From Methanobacteriota archaeon (GTDB lineage: Archaea > Halobacteriota > Methanomicrobia > Methanomicrobiales > Methanoculleaceae): 5,152 bases of DNA. The notes beneath the pieces are model-generated. The model was given only the letters and a program-made list of their open reading frames with translations. It did no database searches and had not been told where the DNA came from. Below, one piece after another: positions 1-5,152 of the stretch. The DNA lies in NCBI GenBank assembly GCA_023457135.1, contig JAEWMO010000176.1, forward strand, positions 1 to 5,152. Direction: 5' to 3'. The first letter of the stretch is position 1; each line of letters starts with the position of its first letter. The position numbers were made by a program, and so were the translations under genes.

Positions 1-2483
1 TTGCACCGGCCGGGTCGCCGGAGGCCCTGGCCGCAGCGGTCGCCGCCGGTGCGGACGCCGTCTACCTTGCCGGGAGGCGCTTCGGGGCCCGGCACTACGC
101 GGCGAACTTCTCCGACGAGGAACTCCGCGCCGCCGTCGATTACGCGCACCTCCACGGCGTCAGGGTCTATGTCACCGTGAACGTCCTCGTCCGCGAAGAC
201 GAGCTCCCCGACGTGGCCCGCTACCTCCTCTGGCTCTACGAGACGGGGGCCGACGCCGTCCTTGTGCAGGATGCCGGAGTGGCCTCGCTCGCCCGGGAGG
301 TCGTCCCGGACCTCCCCCTCCATGCCTCGACCCAGATGACGGTCCACAACCGCGAGGGCGTGGCTCAGGCAGCACAGGAGGGGTTCTCCCGCGTGGTGCT
401 GGCACGGGAACTCACGCTCGCCGAGATCGAGGGGATCGCGGAGGATGCAGCGCCACGGGGGATCGGCATCGAGGTCTTCGCCCACGGGGCGCTCTGCTAC
501 TGCTACTCGGGACAGTGCCTCCTCTCCTCGGTCATCGGGGGGCGGAGCGGAAACCGGGGGATGTGCGCCCAGCCGTGCAGGAAACCTTACCGGCTGGTGA
601 CCGCGGAGACGGACGACTACGGGCGCCCGAAGAATCTCCGCGAGGTGCCCGCAGAGGACCACTACCTCCTCTCGACACGGGATCTTGCGGTATACCCGCA
701 CCTTGATAGGCTCGCACGTGCGCCGGTGGCGTCGCTCAAGATCGAGGGGAGGATGCGTTCGCCGGAGTACGTCGCCACGGTGACGAGCATCTACCGGCAT
801 GCCCTCGACACGATCGGCGCCGGGAACCCCTGGTCGCCCTCGAAGGAGGAGATGCGGGACCTCGCCCTTGCGTTCAACCGTGAATTCACGGAGGGGTATA
901 TCCTCGGCGCCCGCGATATCATGGCCCGCGACCGGCCCGGAAACCGTGGGGTCCTGCTCGGCACGGTCACCGGTTACGATGCCCGGAGGCAGGAGGCGAC
1001 AGTCCGCCTCGCCGGCGATCTTGCGCCCCGCTCCGGCGACGGACTGGCGTTCTGCACAAACGAGGAGGATACGGGCGCGGTCGTCCGCGGCAACCCCGCC
1101 GTCCGGAGTGGGATGGTGCGCCTCTCCGTCCCCGCGCCCGTCGGGGCGGGCGCCCGGGTCTTCCTGACGAAGAGCGCGGATCTCGAGGAGCGGGCGAAAC
1201 GGATCATGGCAAGACCCCTGCCGCAACGCCCCATCGATGTGACGGTCACCTGGGAGGAGGGGACGCCCTGCCTGGAGGCGGCGGTCCCGGCGGACGGCAG
1301 AGAACCGATCCAGGTGCGTCATCGTTCCGATCTCGTGATGGAGCCGGCGCGGAGCCGGCCGCTCGCCGCGGAGCAGATCGCGGAGCAGTTCGGGAAGACC
1401 GGGGGAACGCCGTTTACGGTTCGGAGCATGGATCTCAGGTACCCGGGCGGGCTCTTTGCACCGGCAAGCGAACTGAACCGGGTCCGGCGGACATTCCTGG
1501 AGCGGGTCAGTGAGGCCGTCCTCGCCGCCCGGCGGCCGGCGCCGGATGCGGTAGATGCCGCCCGGGAGAGGGTCGAGGCGGCGATCGCCGGGATGGCGCA
1601 TTCCACAGGACCGCGTCGGGCACCCCGGCCTCTCTCAGTCTCGGTCTATGTCGATACCCTCGATGAGGTGGCGGCTGCCGTCAGGGAAGGGGCAACGACC
1701 GTCTACCTCGAATCCGCCACGCCCGATACCCTCGCGGAGGCCGCCGCCGCCTGCAGGGAGAGGGATGCCGCCCTCGTCTGGAAGTGGCCGTCGATAACCC
1801 GGCGCGGGTTCCTCGATGCGGCGAGAGCCCTTCTCCCATCGCTCTACGACGCGGGGGTCCGCGGCGTCATGGTGAGCGGGATGGGAGCCGCGGACGCGGT
1901 CCGGCAGGCCGAGCCCCGCATGGCGCTCTACGGCGCCGCCGGGCTGAACCTCTGGAACCACCGCACCGCCCGGGCGCTGGCCCCCATCTTCCGGCGGTGC
2001 ACGGCCTCCCCCGAGCTCCCGGCCGCGGATCTCGCCAGGCTCGCGGAGGCGGCCGGGGAAGCCCCCGAACTCGAGGTCCTGGTCCAGGGGAACATCGAGG
2101 CGCTCGTGACCGAGGATAGGCTCGTGGCGGTGGTCTCCGGCAGGGAACCCGGTGAGGGGTTCCTCGCACTCGTAGACCAGCGCAACCGCGCCTTCCCCCT
2201 CAGGCACGACACCGAAGGGCGGACCTACGTCGCGAACGCCGTCGAGACCTGCCTGGTCGACCGCCTGCCCCGGCTTGTCGGGATGGGCATCGACGCCGTC
2301 GCCGTCGACGCACGGGGACGGGGGGCCCGCTACGCTGGCGAGATGGCCAGGTTCTACCGGGAGGGAATCGATGCCGCGGGCCGGGGAGACTCCCGCACCC
2401 TCGCCGCGCTGAAGGACGGGATAAAACAGCGGGCCCTCGGCGGCATCACCGGCGGGCATTTCGTCAGGGGACTTGAGGAGTAA
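1..2483 (+). CDS. U32-family protein with DUF3656, probable RNA-hydroxylation-type enzyme (5' partial)
   Basis: The frame is open from base 3 to the TAA at 2481-2483 (826 visible residues). The visible start, LAPAGSPEALAAAV (counting the partial first codon as Leu), is the usual U32 N-terminus, so only a few residues lie off the left edge; the GTG at 177 is internal. The family signature EVFAHGALCYCYSGQCLLS is at residues 157-175, followed by GGRSGNRG and a CxxxC pair; Cys165, 172, 188 and 192 are likely Fe-S ligands. SLKIEGRMRSPEYV follows at 244-257. A DUF3656-like region spans about 406-513, and a second barrel-like half runs from about 544 to the end. U32 members are historically called collagenase-like peptidases, but E. 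coli RlhA and TrhP hydroxylate 23S rRNA and tRNA, and the DUF3656 layout resembles RlhA. RNA hydroxylation is therefore inferred here; the substrate is unknown. No partner gene follows in an operon. Confidence 0.93.
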   Translation, partial: APAGSPEALAAAVAAGADAVYLAGRRFGARHYAANFSDEELRAAVDYAHLHGVRVYVTVNVLVREDELPDVARYLLWLYETGADAVLVQDAGVASLAREVVPDLPLHASTQMTVHNREGVAQAAQEGFSRVVLARELTLAEIEGIAEDAAPRGIGIEVFAHGALCYCYSGQCLLSSVIGGRSGNRGMCAQPCRKPYRLVTAETDDYGRPKNLREVPAEDHYLLSTRDLAVYPHLDRLARAPVASLKIEGRMRSPEYVATVTSIYRHALDTIGAGNPWSPSKEEMRDLALAFNREFTEGYILGARDIMARDRPGNRGVLLGTVTGYDARRQEATVRLAGDLAPRSGDGLAFCTNEEDTGAVVRGNPAVRSGMVRLSVPAPVGAGARVFLTKSADLEERAKRIMARPLPQRPIDVTVTWEEGTPCLEAAVPADGREPIQVRHRSDLVMEPARSRPLAAEQIAEQFGKTGGTPFTVRSMDLRYPGGLFAPASELNRVRRTFLERVSEAVLAARRPAPDAVDAARERVEAAIAGMAHSTGPRRAPRPLSVSVYVDTLDEVAAAVREGATTVYLESATPDTLAEAAAACRERDAALVWKWPSITRRGFLDAARALLPSLYDAGVRGVMVSGMGAADAVRQAEPRMALYGAAGLNLWNHRTARALAPIFRRCTASPELPAADLARLAEAAGEAPELEVLVQGNIEALVTEDRLVAVVSGREPGEGFLALVDQRNRAFPLRHDTEGRTYVANAVETCLVDRLPRLVGMGIDAVAVDARGRGARYAGEMARFYREGIDAAGRGDSRTLAALKDGIKQRALGGITGGHFVRGLEE

Positions 2484-2489
2484 GCCGTA

Positions 2490-2507
2490 GCCGGCATTAA
2501 CCCCGGC
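2490..2507 (+). terminator. Weak hairpin after the U32 gene, possible transcript end
   Basis: GCCGG (2490-2494) and CCGGC (2503-2507) can form a 5-bp stem with an 8-nt loop, starting 7 bases after the U32 stop codon. There is no T-run behind it, so it is not a convincing terminator and may be chance in GC-rich DNA. Confidence 0.2.
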
Positions 2508-2540
2508 CGGTGCAACCGATTCCCCGCGCCCGGCATCAGA

Positions 2541-2549
2541 GTTAATATC
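2541..2549 (+). promoter_or_regulatory. Archaeal TATA box of tpiA
   Basis: GTTAATATC is an AT-rich island in a GC-rich spacer. With the usual archaeal distance of about 25 bp from box centre to transcription start, initiation falls near 2571-2573. That leaves a leader of only about 11-13 nt before the ATG at 2584. It suggests tpiA is transcribed separately from the U32 gene. Confidence 0.55.
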
Positions 2550-2583
2550 AGGGGGAGCAACCTATCTGGCAGACGTGAGGAAT

Positions 2584-3252
2584 ATGGTTTCACCCTTTAT
2601 TCTGGTCAACCTCAAGACCTACAAGGAAGGTATGGGCAGCAACGCCCACCGGATCGCCGCTGCGGCCGAGACCGTGGCAAGAGAGACCGGCGCCGTCATC
2701 GGCATCGCCCCGGCCTTCACCGAGCTCCACCCGATGAGCCACCACTATGCGATACCGGTCTACGCCCAGCACATCGACGCGATCACCCCCGGCGCCCATA
2801 CCGGCTATATCCTTCCCGAAGCAGTCAGGTCGGCGGGCGCCCGCGGCACCCTGATCAACCACTCCGAACGCCGCCTCACCCTCGCCGATATCGACGCCTG
2901 CGTCGAGAGCGCGCGGAGGCTCCATCTCGAGACGGTCGTCTGCACGAACAACGATGCCACCAGCGCCGCCGCCGCGGCCCTCAAACCCGATTACGTCGCA
3001 ATCGAGCCCCCGGAACTGATCGGGAGCGGGGTCTCGGTCTCGAAGGCCGATCCGGGGATCATCGAGAGGTCCGTCAACGCCGTCAGGGCGGTGAACCCGG
3101 ACGTGAAGGTCCTGACCGGGGCGGGCATCCAGTCGGGCGAATGCGTGAAGATTGCCGTCGATCTCGGGACCTGCGGCGTCCTCCTCGCCTCAAGCGTCGT
3201 CAAGGCCGACGATCCTGAAGCCGTCCTCCGGGATCTCGTCTCCCTGCTCTAA
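2584..3252 (+). CDS. tpiA: Triosephosphate isomerase, archaeal type
   Basis: Cytoplasmic enzyme interconverting dihydroxyacetone phosphate and glyceraldehyde 3-phosphate in glycolysis and gluconeogenesis; a methanogen would use it mainly for sugar synthesis. The 222-residue product has the compact size of archaeal enzymes, against about 250 in bacteria. Visible active-site elements are Asn9 and Lys11 in VNLKTY, catalytic His93 in NHSERR, catalytic Glu141 in [11 protein letters not shown], and the phosphate loop TGAGIQSG from residue 178. [14 protein letters not shown] near the C-terminus is typical of the archaeal branch. I chose the ATG at 2584 because the family begins just before this point and GTGAGG lies directly upstream; an in-frame GTG at 2575 would add three residues and, given the TATA position, could be an almost leaderless start. 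It appears intact and ends 3 bp before the convergent HTH-CBS gene. Confidence 0.97.
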   Translation: MVSPFILVNLKTYKEGMGSNAHRIAAAAETVARETGAVIGIAPAFTELHPMSHHYAIPVYAQHIDAITPGAHTGYILPEAVRSAGARGTLINHSERRLTLADIDACVESARRLHLETVVCTNNDATSAAAAALKPDYVAIEPPELIGSGVSVSKADPGIIERSVNAVRAVNPDVKVLTGAGIQSGECVKIAVDLGTCGVLLASSVVKADDPEAVLRDLVSLL

Positions 3253-3255
3253 AAT

Positions 3256-3810
3256 CTAGTTGATCAGCGATATCAGGTCGTGCTTGGTGATGACACCCTG
3301 CACCTTCCCCTTCTCGAGCACGATGATGGCGTGGTTGTGGTGCAGGAGGTGGACGACCGTATCGACAGGTGCCGTCGGGGGAACCGTCGGGAAACCCGGC
3401 TCCATATAGTCTCTCACCAGTCTCCGGTGCGTCTGGTGAAATCCCCCGTCTTCCATTGCGCTCATGATTGCAGATTCGGAGATGCATCCGACAGGAACCT
3501 CATTCTCGAGCACCGGCAGCTGGGATATGCCGTTCTGGCCCATGATCTCGACGGCGCGGCTTACGGGCTCGTCAGGGGCGACGGAGAGCACCGGAGCGCT
3601 CATCACATCGGCCGCCGTGATCCCCGATTGCTCCGCGGCCTGAAGGACCTCCACGATCTTCGCGAGCGTACTCACCCTCGGGTCCACACTGCCTGCCTCG
3701 ATCCGCGCGACCATAGATTGACTGATTCCAGCCATACGGGCTACATCTGCCTGTTTTAGGCCCATACGAATCCGTTTCTCCCGCAGTTCGGCCGGGGTGG
3801 GGATCTCCAT
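3256..3810 (-). CDS. XRE-family transcriptional regulator with two CBS domains
   Basis: A 184-residue protein with an N-terminal Cro/C1-type helix-turn-helix (about residues 6-58; LKQADVARMAGISQSMVARIEAG is its core) followed by two CBS domains. The first begins at ADVMSAPVLSVAPDEPVSRA (about 67-120) and the second at VRDYMEPGFPTVPPTAPVDT (about 132-184), ending VQGVITKHDLISLIN. CBS pairs usually form a Bateman module binding adenosyl ligands such as AMP, ATP or S-adenosylmethionine, so this is probably a DNA-binding regulator tuned by such a ligand; ligand and targets cannot be read from the sequence. The frame stays open upstream to 3951, but the ATG with its first base at 3810 is preferred: it starts just before the HTH, and the upstream stretch holds the promoter and dyad. 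With the TATA element about 27-30 bp upstream, the mRNA is probably leaderless or nearly so. The gene converges on tpiA. Confidence 0.94.
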   Translation of the reverse strand: MEIPTPAELREKRIRMGLKQADVARMAGISQSMVARIEAGSVDPRVSTLAKIVEVLQAAEQSGITAADVMSAPVLSVAPDEPVSRAVEIMGQNGISQLPVLENEVPVGCISESAIMSAMEDGGFHQTHRRLVRDYMEPGFPTVPPTAPVDTVVHLLHHNHAIIVLEKGKVQGVITKHDLISLIN

Positions 3811-3813
3811 ATT

Positions 3814-3828
3814 ATTACCATAGGTAAT
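3814..3828. promoter_or_regulatory. Perfect inverted repeat, probable operator of the HTH-CBS gene
   Basis: ATTACC-ATA-GGTAAT is a perfect 6-3-6 dyad. It lies 3 bp upstream of the HTH-CBS start codon (ATG complement at 3808-3810), between the minus-strand TATA element and the expected transcription start. A protein bound here would block polymerase recruitment or initiation. XRE-type proteins bind as dimers to short dyads of this size, so autorepression by the neighbouring product is the simplest inference. The dyad is clear; its function is not proven. Confidence 0.6.
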
Positions 3829-3834
3829 TTTTTC

Positions 3835-3844
3835 ACTTATACGT
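3835..3844 (-). promoter_or_regulatory. TATA element of the HTH-CBS gene, possibly bidirectional
   Basis: On the minus strand this reads ACGTATAAGT. Its centre is about 29 bp from the HTH-CBS start codon, which places transcription start at about 3811-3815 and predicts a nearly leaderless mRNA. The plus-strand reading, ACTTATACGT, is also TATA-like and could serve the divergent small gene, with a start near 3865. Confidence 0.5.
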
Positions 3845-3869
3845 TTGCCTGCACCCTCCCCCGGAGAGG

Positions 3870-3876
3870 TTAATAT
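3870..3876 (+). promoter_or_regulatory. Candidate TATA box of the small unknown gene
   Basis: TTAATAT matches the core of the tpiA TATA element. Transcription would begin near 3899, giving a leaderless mRNA for the ATG at 3899 or a leader of a few bases for the GTG at 3905. The competing reading is that this stretch precedes a start at ATG 3875, with GAGGT (3866-3870) as ribosome binding site and the box at 3837-3843 as promoter. Confidence 0.35.
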
Positions 3877-3898
3877 GGCGCGGGTTGCATCGGGGGGT

Positions 3899-4162
3899 AT
3901 GGCCGTGAACAGTGATGAGCAGCAGAGGGTTCTCGCCAAGATCAGGGACATCCTCTCGACCTATTACACCCGCGATGCCGTCCAGGGCGAGCTGGAATCC
4001 CTCGGTTTCGAGGTCCGGGCAGAGCATGGGGATGTCGTCTCCATGGAGAACGGGCCTGCGGAGGTCTTCGTCCAGCTCTTCGTAAACGACCGGGGCGACG
4101 TCTTTGACTCCCACGTCGTGACGTTTGAAGAGATCGAACTTAAACCGCGGGCGGAAGGCTGA
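3899..4162 (+). CDS. Small acidic protein of unknown function
   Basis: I do not recognise the family. The 87-residue product starts MAVNSDEQQRVLAKIRD, is rich in Glu and Asp, and has no membrane segment, signal peptide or metal-binding cysteine motif. The first half looks helical (about residues 5-34, ending GELESLGF); the second is rich in probable beta strands (FEVRAEHGDVVSMENG, AEVFVQLFVND, DSHVVTFEEIELK). Strong GC bias at third codon positions and the sensible fold pattern support a real gene. The start is uncertain: ATG 3875 (95 aa, preceded by GAGGT), ATG 3899 (87 aa, possibly leaderless) and GTG 3905 (85 aa, with GGGGGG about 7 bases upstream) share the frame. It is divergent from the HTH-CBS gene and might share its regulatory region. 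It ends 25 bp before the 3' end of convergent rnpB. Confidence 0.75.
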   Translation: MAVNSDEQQRVLAKIRDILSTYYTRDAVQGELESLGFEVRAEHGDVVSMENGPAEVFVQLFVNDRGDVFDSHVVTFEEIELKPRAEG

Positions 4163-4187
4163 TAGAGAGAAGAGTTTCGCGATAGCA

Positions 4188-4536
4188 GGAGTGGGAGGAG
4201 TAAGCCTCCTTCTGTTCTGTGCGGCATTCAGCTGAGCGCCATACCTGGGCGGATACCAGACTATCCATCTGCCCTATTCTGGCTTGCACCCGCAGGGATT
4301 CACCGTTTCATCGTATCCCGCCGCTACGTTCAACGAGGTGCGCGGAAACCCGCGCGACTCGTCCCCCGGACGGGGGACTCGGTCGTTTCATCACTGACGG
4401 CGGGCCGTGTCGTTTCTGTGTCATTGCCGTGACTCTCGCCACCCGCACTTGCATGCGGCTGCGTGTCTGGCCGGTGGGAGGACTTTCCTCAGCAGCACAA
4501 GGCATGTGCCACCGTCGGCCGCACTCTCCCTCTCCC
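4188..4536 (-). ncRNA. rnpB: RNase P RNA, archaeal type A
   Basis: Catalytic RNA of ribonuclease P, which removes 5' leaders from precursor tRNAs. On the minus strand the conserved GAGGAAAGTCC block (4490-4480) and the 3' block ACAGAACAGAAGGAGGCTTA form the core. P4 is visible as AAG-(bulged U)-CCUCC pairing with GGAGG-CUU, as in all RNase P RNAs. P2 is a perfect GTGCGGC/GCCGCAC pair. P1 pairs GGAG-A-GGGAG at the 5' end with CTCCC-A-CTCC at the 3' end, giving the boundaries. Other elements are CCGCA-UGCAAG-UGCGG (P8-like, 4458-4443), GATGAAACGGTGAATCCC, GGGTGCAAGCC (L15-type, matching the tRNA CCA end) and GCAGATGGATAGTCTGG. Two hairpins at 4378-4361 and 4354-4341 belong to the P12 region. 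At about 349 nt the length is normal. The 5' end agrees with the TATA box upstream. Ends are accurate to a few bases. Confidence 0.96.
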
Positions 4537-4556
4537 ATATAATATTTGGCCCAAAG

Positions 4557-4565
4557 AATATAAAT
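4557..4565 (-). promoter_or_regulatory. TATA box of rnpB
   Basis: On the minus strand this reads ATTTATATT, centred at 4561. The standard 25-bp spacing predicts initiation at 4536, exactly the first base of the P1 helix deduced independently from base pairing. A second AT-rich stretch at 4537-4547 is too close to the RNA to act as its TATA box. Confidence 0.75.
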
Positions 4566-4570
4566 CAGTA

Positions 4571-4639
4571 CGGGTACCCGCCCAACCCCTCCCTCCGCCA
4601 CCCCGCGCTGCGGGCTTTGACGACGGCCCCCGGACCGTC
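4571..4639. repeat. Three short inverted repeats between rnpB and archaellin-gene promoters
   Basis: The spacer between two divergent promoters holds the palindrome CGGGTACCCG (4571-4580), the hairpin CCCGC-GCT-GCGGG (4602-4614), and GACGG (4622-4626) paired with CCGTC (4635-4639). They could be protein-binding sites for either promoter. In GC-rich DNA short repeats also arise by chance. I see no open frame with coding character here. Confidence 0.3.
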
Positions 4640-4667
4640 CGCGCATATCCCCACCATTCAGGATAGA

Positions 4668-4675
4668 TTTAAATA
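4668..4675 (+). promoter_or_regulatory. TATA box of the archaellin-like gene
   Basis: TTTAAATA, inside ATTTAAATACC, is close to the archaeal consensus and is the strongest TATA box in the window. Initiation is expected near 4695-4699, giving a leader of about 11-15 nt before the ATG at 4710. No clear Shine-Dalgarno sequence is present in that leader. Confidence 0.7.
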
Positions 4676-4709
4676 CCTGATTCCAGTTCTTACCACTGGC
4701 GTTACAACC

Positions 4710-5152
4710 ATGGGGGGGAGTGAGGTATCTACACAGCTAGAGCTGGCGGCAATTTTCGTGGTCTTTGTTGCCGTAACAACTCTGTTTTCGTTTGTCTCGA
4801 TCGGGGCAAGCGCTATGGGAGGCGAGAGCCCGACCGGCACAGGTGCATACCCGGTCCTGGCCGCAGGCGAGCCGTGCCTTGCACCGGTCGGGGAGATCAC
4901 GGGGTATTCGTCGGCTCCCGGACTCTCCGGAGTCTACACCGACACCCTGACCTTCGTCATCGTCAATACTGGAGAGGAGGACATTGACCTCTCCCGGGCC
5001 ACCGTGACGGTGATGGCAGGGGACTACCTTGAGATTCTTACCCGATCCGTGGGTTCCCTCTCCGGGCCGGGAACATGGACGGCGGCACTGCCCCGCAACG
5101 GCGACGGCAGTATGCCTCTGCAGCCCGGAGAGGAGTGTGCAATCCGGATCCA
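4710..5152 (+). CDS. Archaellin-like (archaeal flagellin) protein, 3' partial
   Basis: 147 residues are visible before the window ends. The N-terminus is short and followed by one hydrophobic helix (about residues 12-35) whose LELAAIFVVFVAVTTLFSF and FVSIGAS match the archaellin pattern LEAAIVLIAFVVVAAVFSYVVLGAG in order and spacing. The extracellular part begins after Gly-rich residues 36-44 and contains GVYTDTLTFVIVNTGEEDID and later GDGSMPLQPGEECAIRI, both typical of archaellin beta domains. Archaellins build the swimming filament (archaellum), so a surface filament subunit or accessory protein is inferred. Oddly, the segment before the helix lacks Lys/Arg and the Gly-phenylalanine-like cleavage site of archaellin preproteins, and two cysteines (56 and 143) are present. 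ATG 4710 is the only suitable start, because the TATA box occupies the region upstream. An ArlF/ArlG-like accessory protein or another archaellin-fold surface protein is the main alternative. Confidence 0.8.
   Translation, partial: MGGSEVSTQLELAAIFVVFVAVTTLFSFVSIGASAMGGESPTGTGAYPVLAAGEPCLAPVGEITGYSSAPGLSGVYTDTLTFVIVNTGEEDIDLSRATVTVMAGDYLEILTRSVGSLSGPGTWTAALPRNGDGSMPLQPGEECAIRI

Noticed and set aside
1635..2459. 274-residue minus-strand frame within the U32 gene
   Set aside because: It is the shadow of a GC-rich coding frame: the plus strand encodes a recognisable U32 domain here and the minus translation is Gly/Pro/Arg-rich.
177..2483. U32 gene starting at the GTG at 177
   Set aside because: The frame stays open to the window edge, and the 58 residues upstream match the conserved U32 N-terminus, so 177 is internal.
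3250..3260. CTAAAATCTAG-like short palindrome at the tpiA/regulator junction as a bidirectional terminator
   Set aside because: The dyad is too short and imperfect, lacks T-runs on either side, and consists mostly of the two stop codons.
3811..3951. N-terminal extension of the HTH-CBS protein to the ATG at 3951
   Set aside because: The extension would run through the dyad, the TATA element and the start of the divergent gene, and its sequence shows no domain.
4219..4666. Protein-coding frames over 4219-4542, 4308-4646 and 4463-4666
   Set aside because: They overlap rnpB and its promoter, have low-complexity Arg/Pro-rich translations and match no family.
1..5152. CRISPR array, tRNA genes, insertion sequences or attachment sites
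   Set aside because: No regularly spaced repeats, tRNA cloverleaf, transposase or terminal repeats were seen on either strand.

Overview
The window looks like a stretch of a high-GC methanogenic archaeon of the order Methanomicrobiales, most like Methanoculleus. This is inferred from an archaeal-type triosephosphate isomerase, an archaeal type A RNase P RNA, an archaellin-like gene, AT-rich TATA boxes standing out from GC-rich DNA, and very short or absent 5' leaders. The species call is recognition, not a database match.

Layout from left to right. (1) Positions 1-2483, plus strand: a long U32-family protein missing only its first few residues, with an Fe-S-type cysteine signature, a DUF3656 middle region and a degenerate second barrel. 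It is most likely an RNA-modifying (hydroxylation) enzyme rather than a protease. (2) About 100 bp later, behind its own TATA box, tpiA (2584-3252, plus) encodes a complete archaeal triosephosphate isomerase. (3) Convergent to it with a 3-bp gap, a minus-strand gene (3810-3256) encodes an XRE-type helix-turn-helix regulator with two C-terminal CBS domains. (4) Its promoter holds a TATA element followed by a perfect 15-bp dyad immediately upstream of the start codon, a likely autoregulatory operator. (5) Divergent from it, a small acidic protein of unknown function (3899-4162, plus). (6) Convergent to that, rnpB, the RNase P RNA (4536-4188, minus), with an AT-rich promoter; several long open frames here are chance frames over the RNA. 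(7) After a short GC-rich spacer with inverted repeats, a well-formed promoter drives an archaellin-like gene (4710 onward, plus) that runs off the right edge.

The genes do not form one operon or pathway: each appears to have its own promoter and orientations alternate. Most are housekeeping functions (RNA modification, glycolysis/gluconeogenesis, tRNA 5' maturation). The least ordinary items are the operator dyad beside the HTH-CBS regulator, the archaellin-like protein without a normal prepilin cleavage motif and with two cysteines, and the uncharacterised small protein. I see no mobile element, CRISPR array, tRNA or clearly new multi-gene system.
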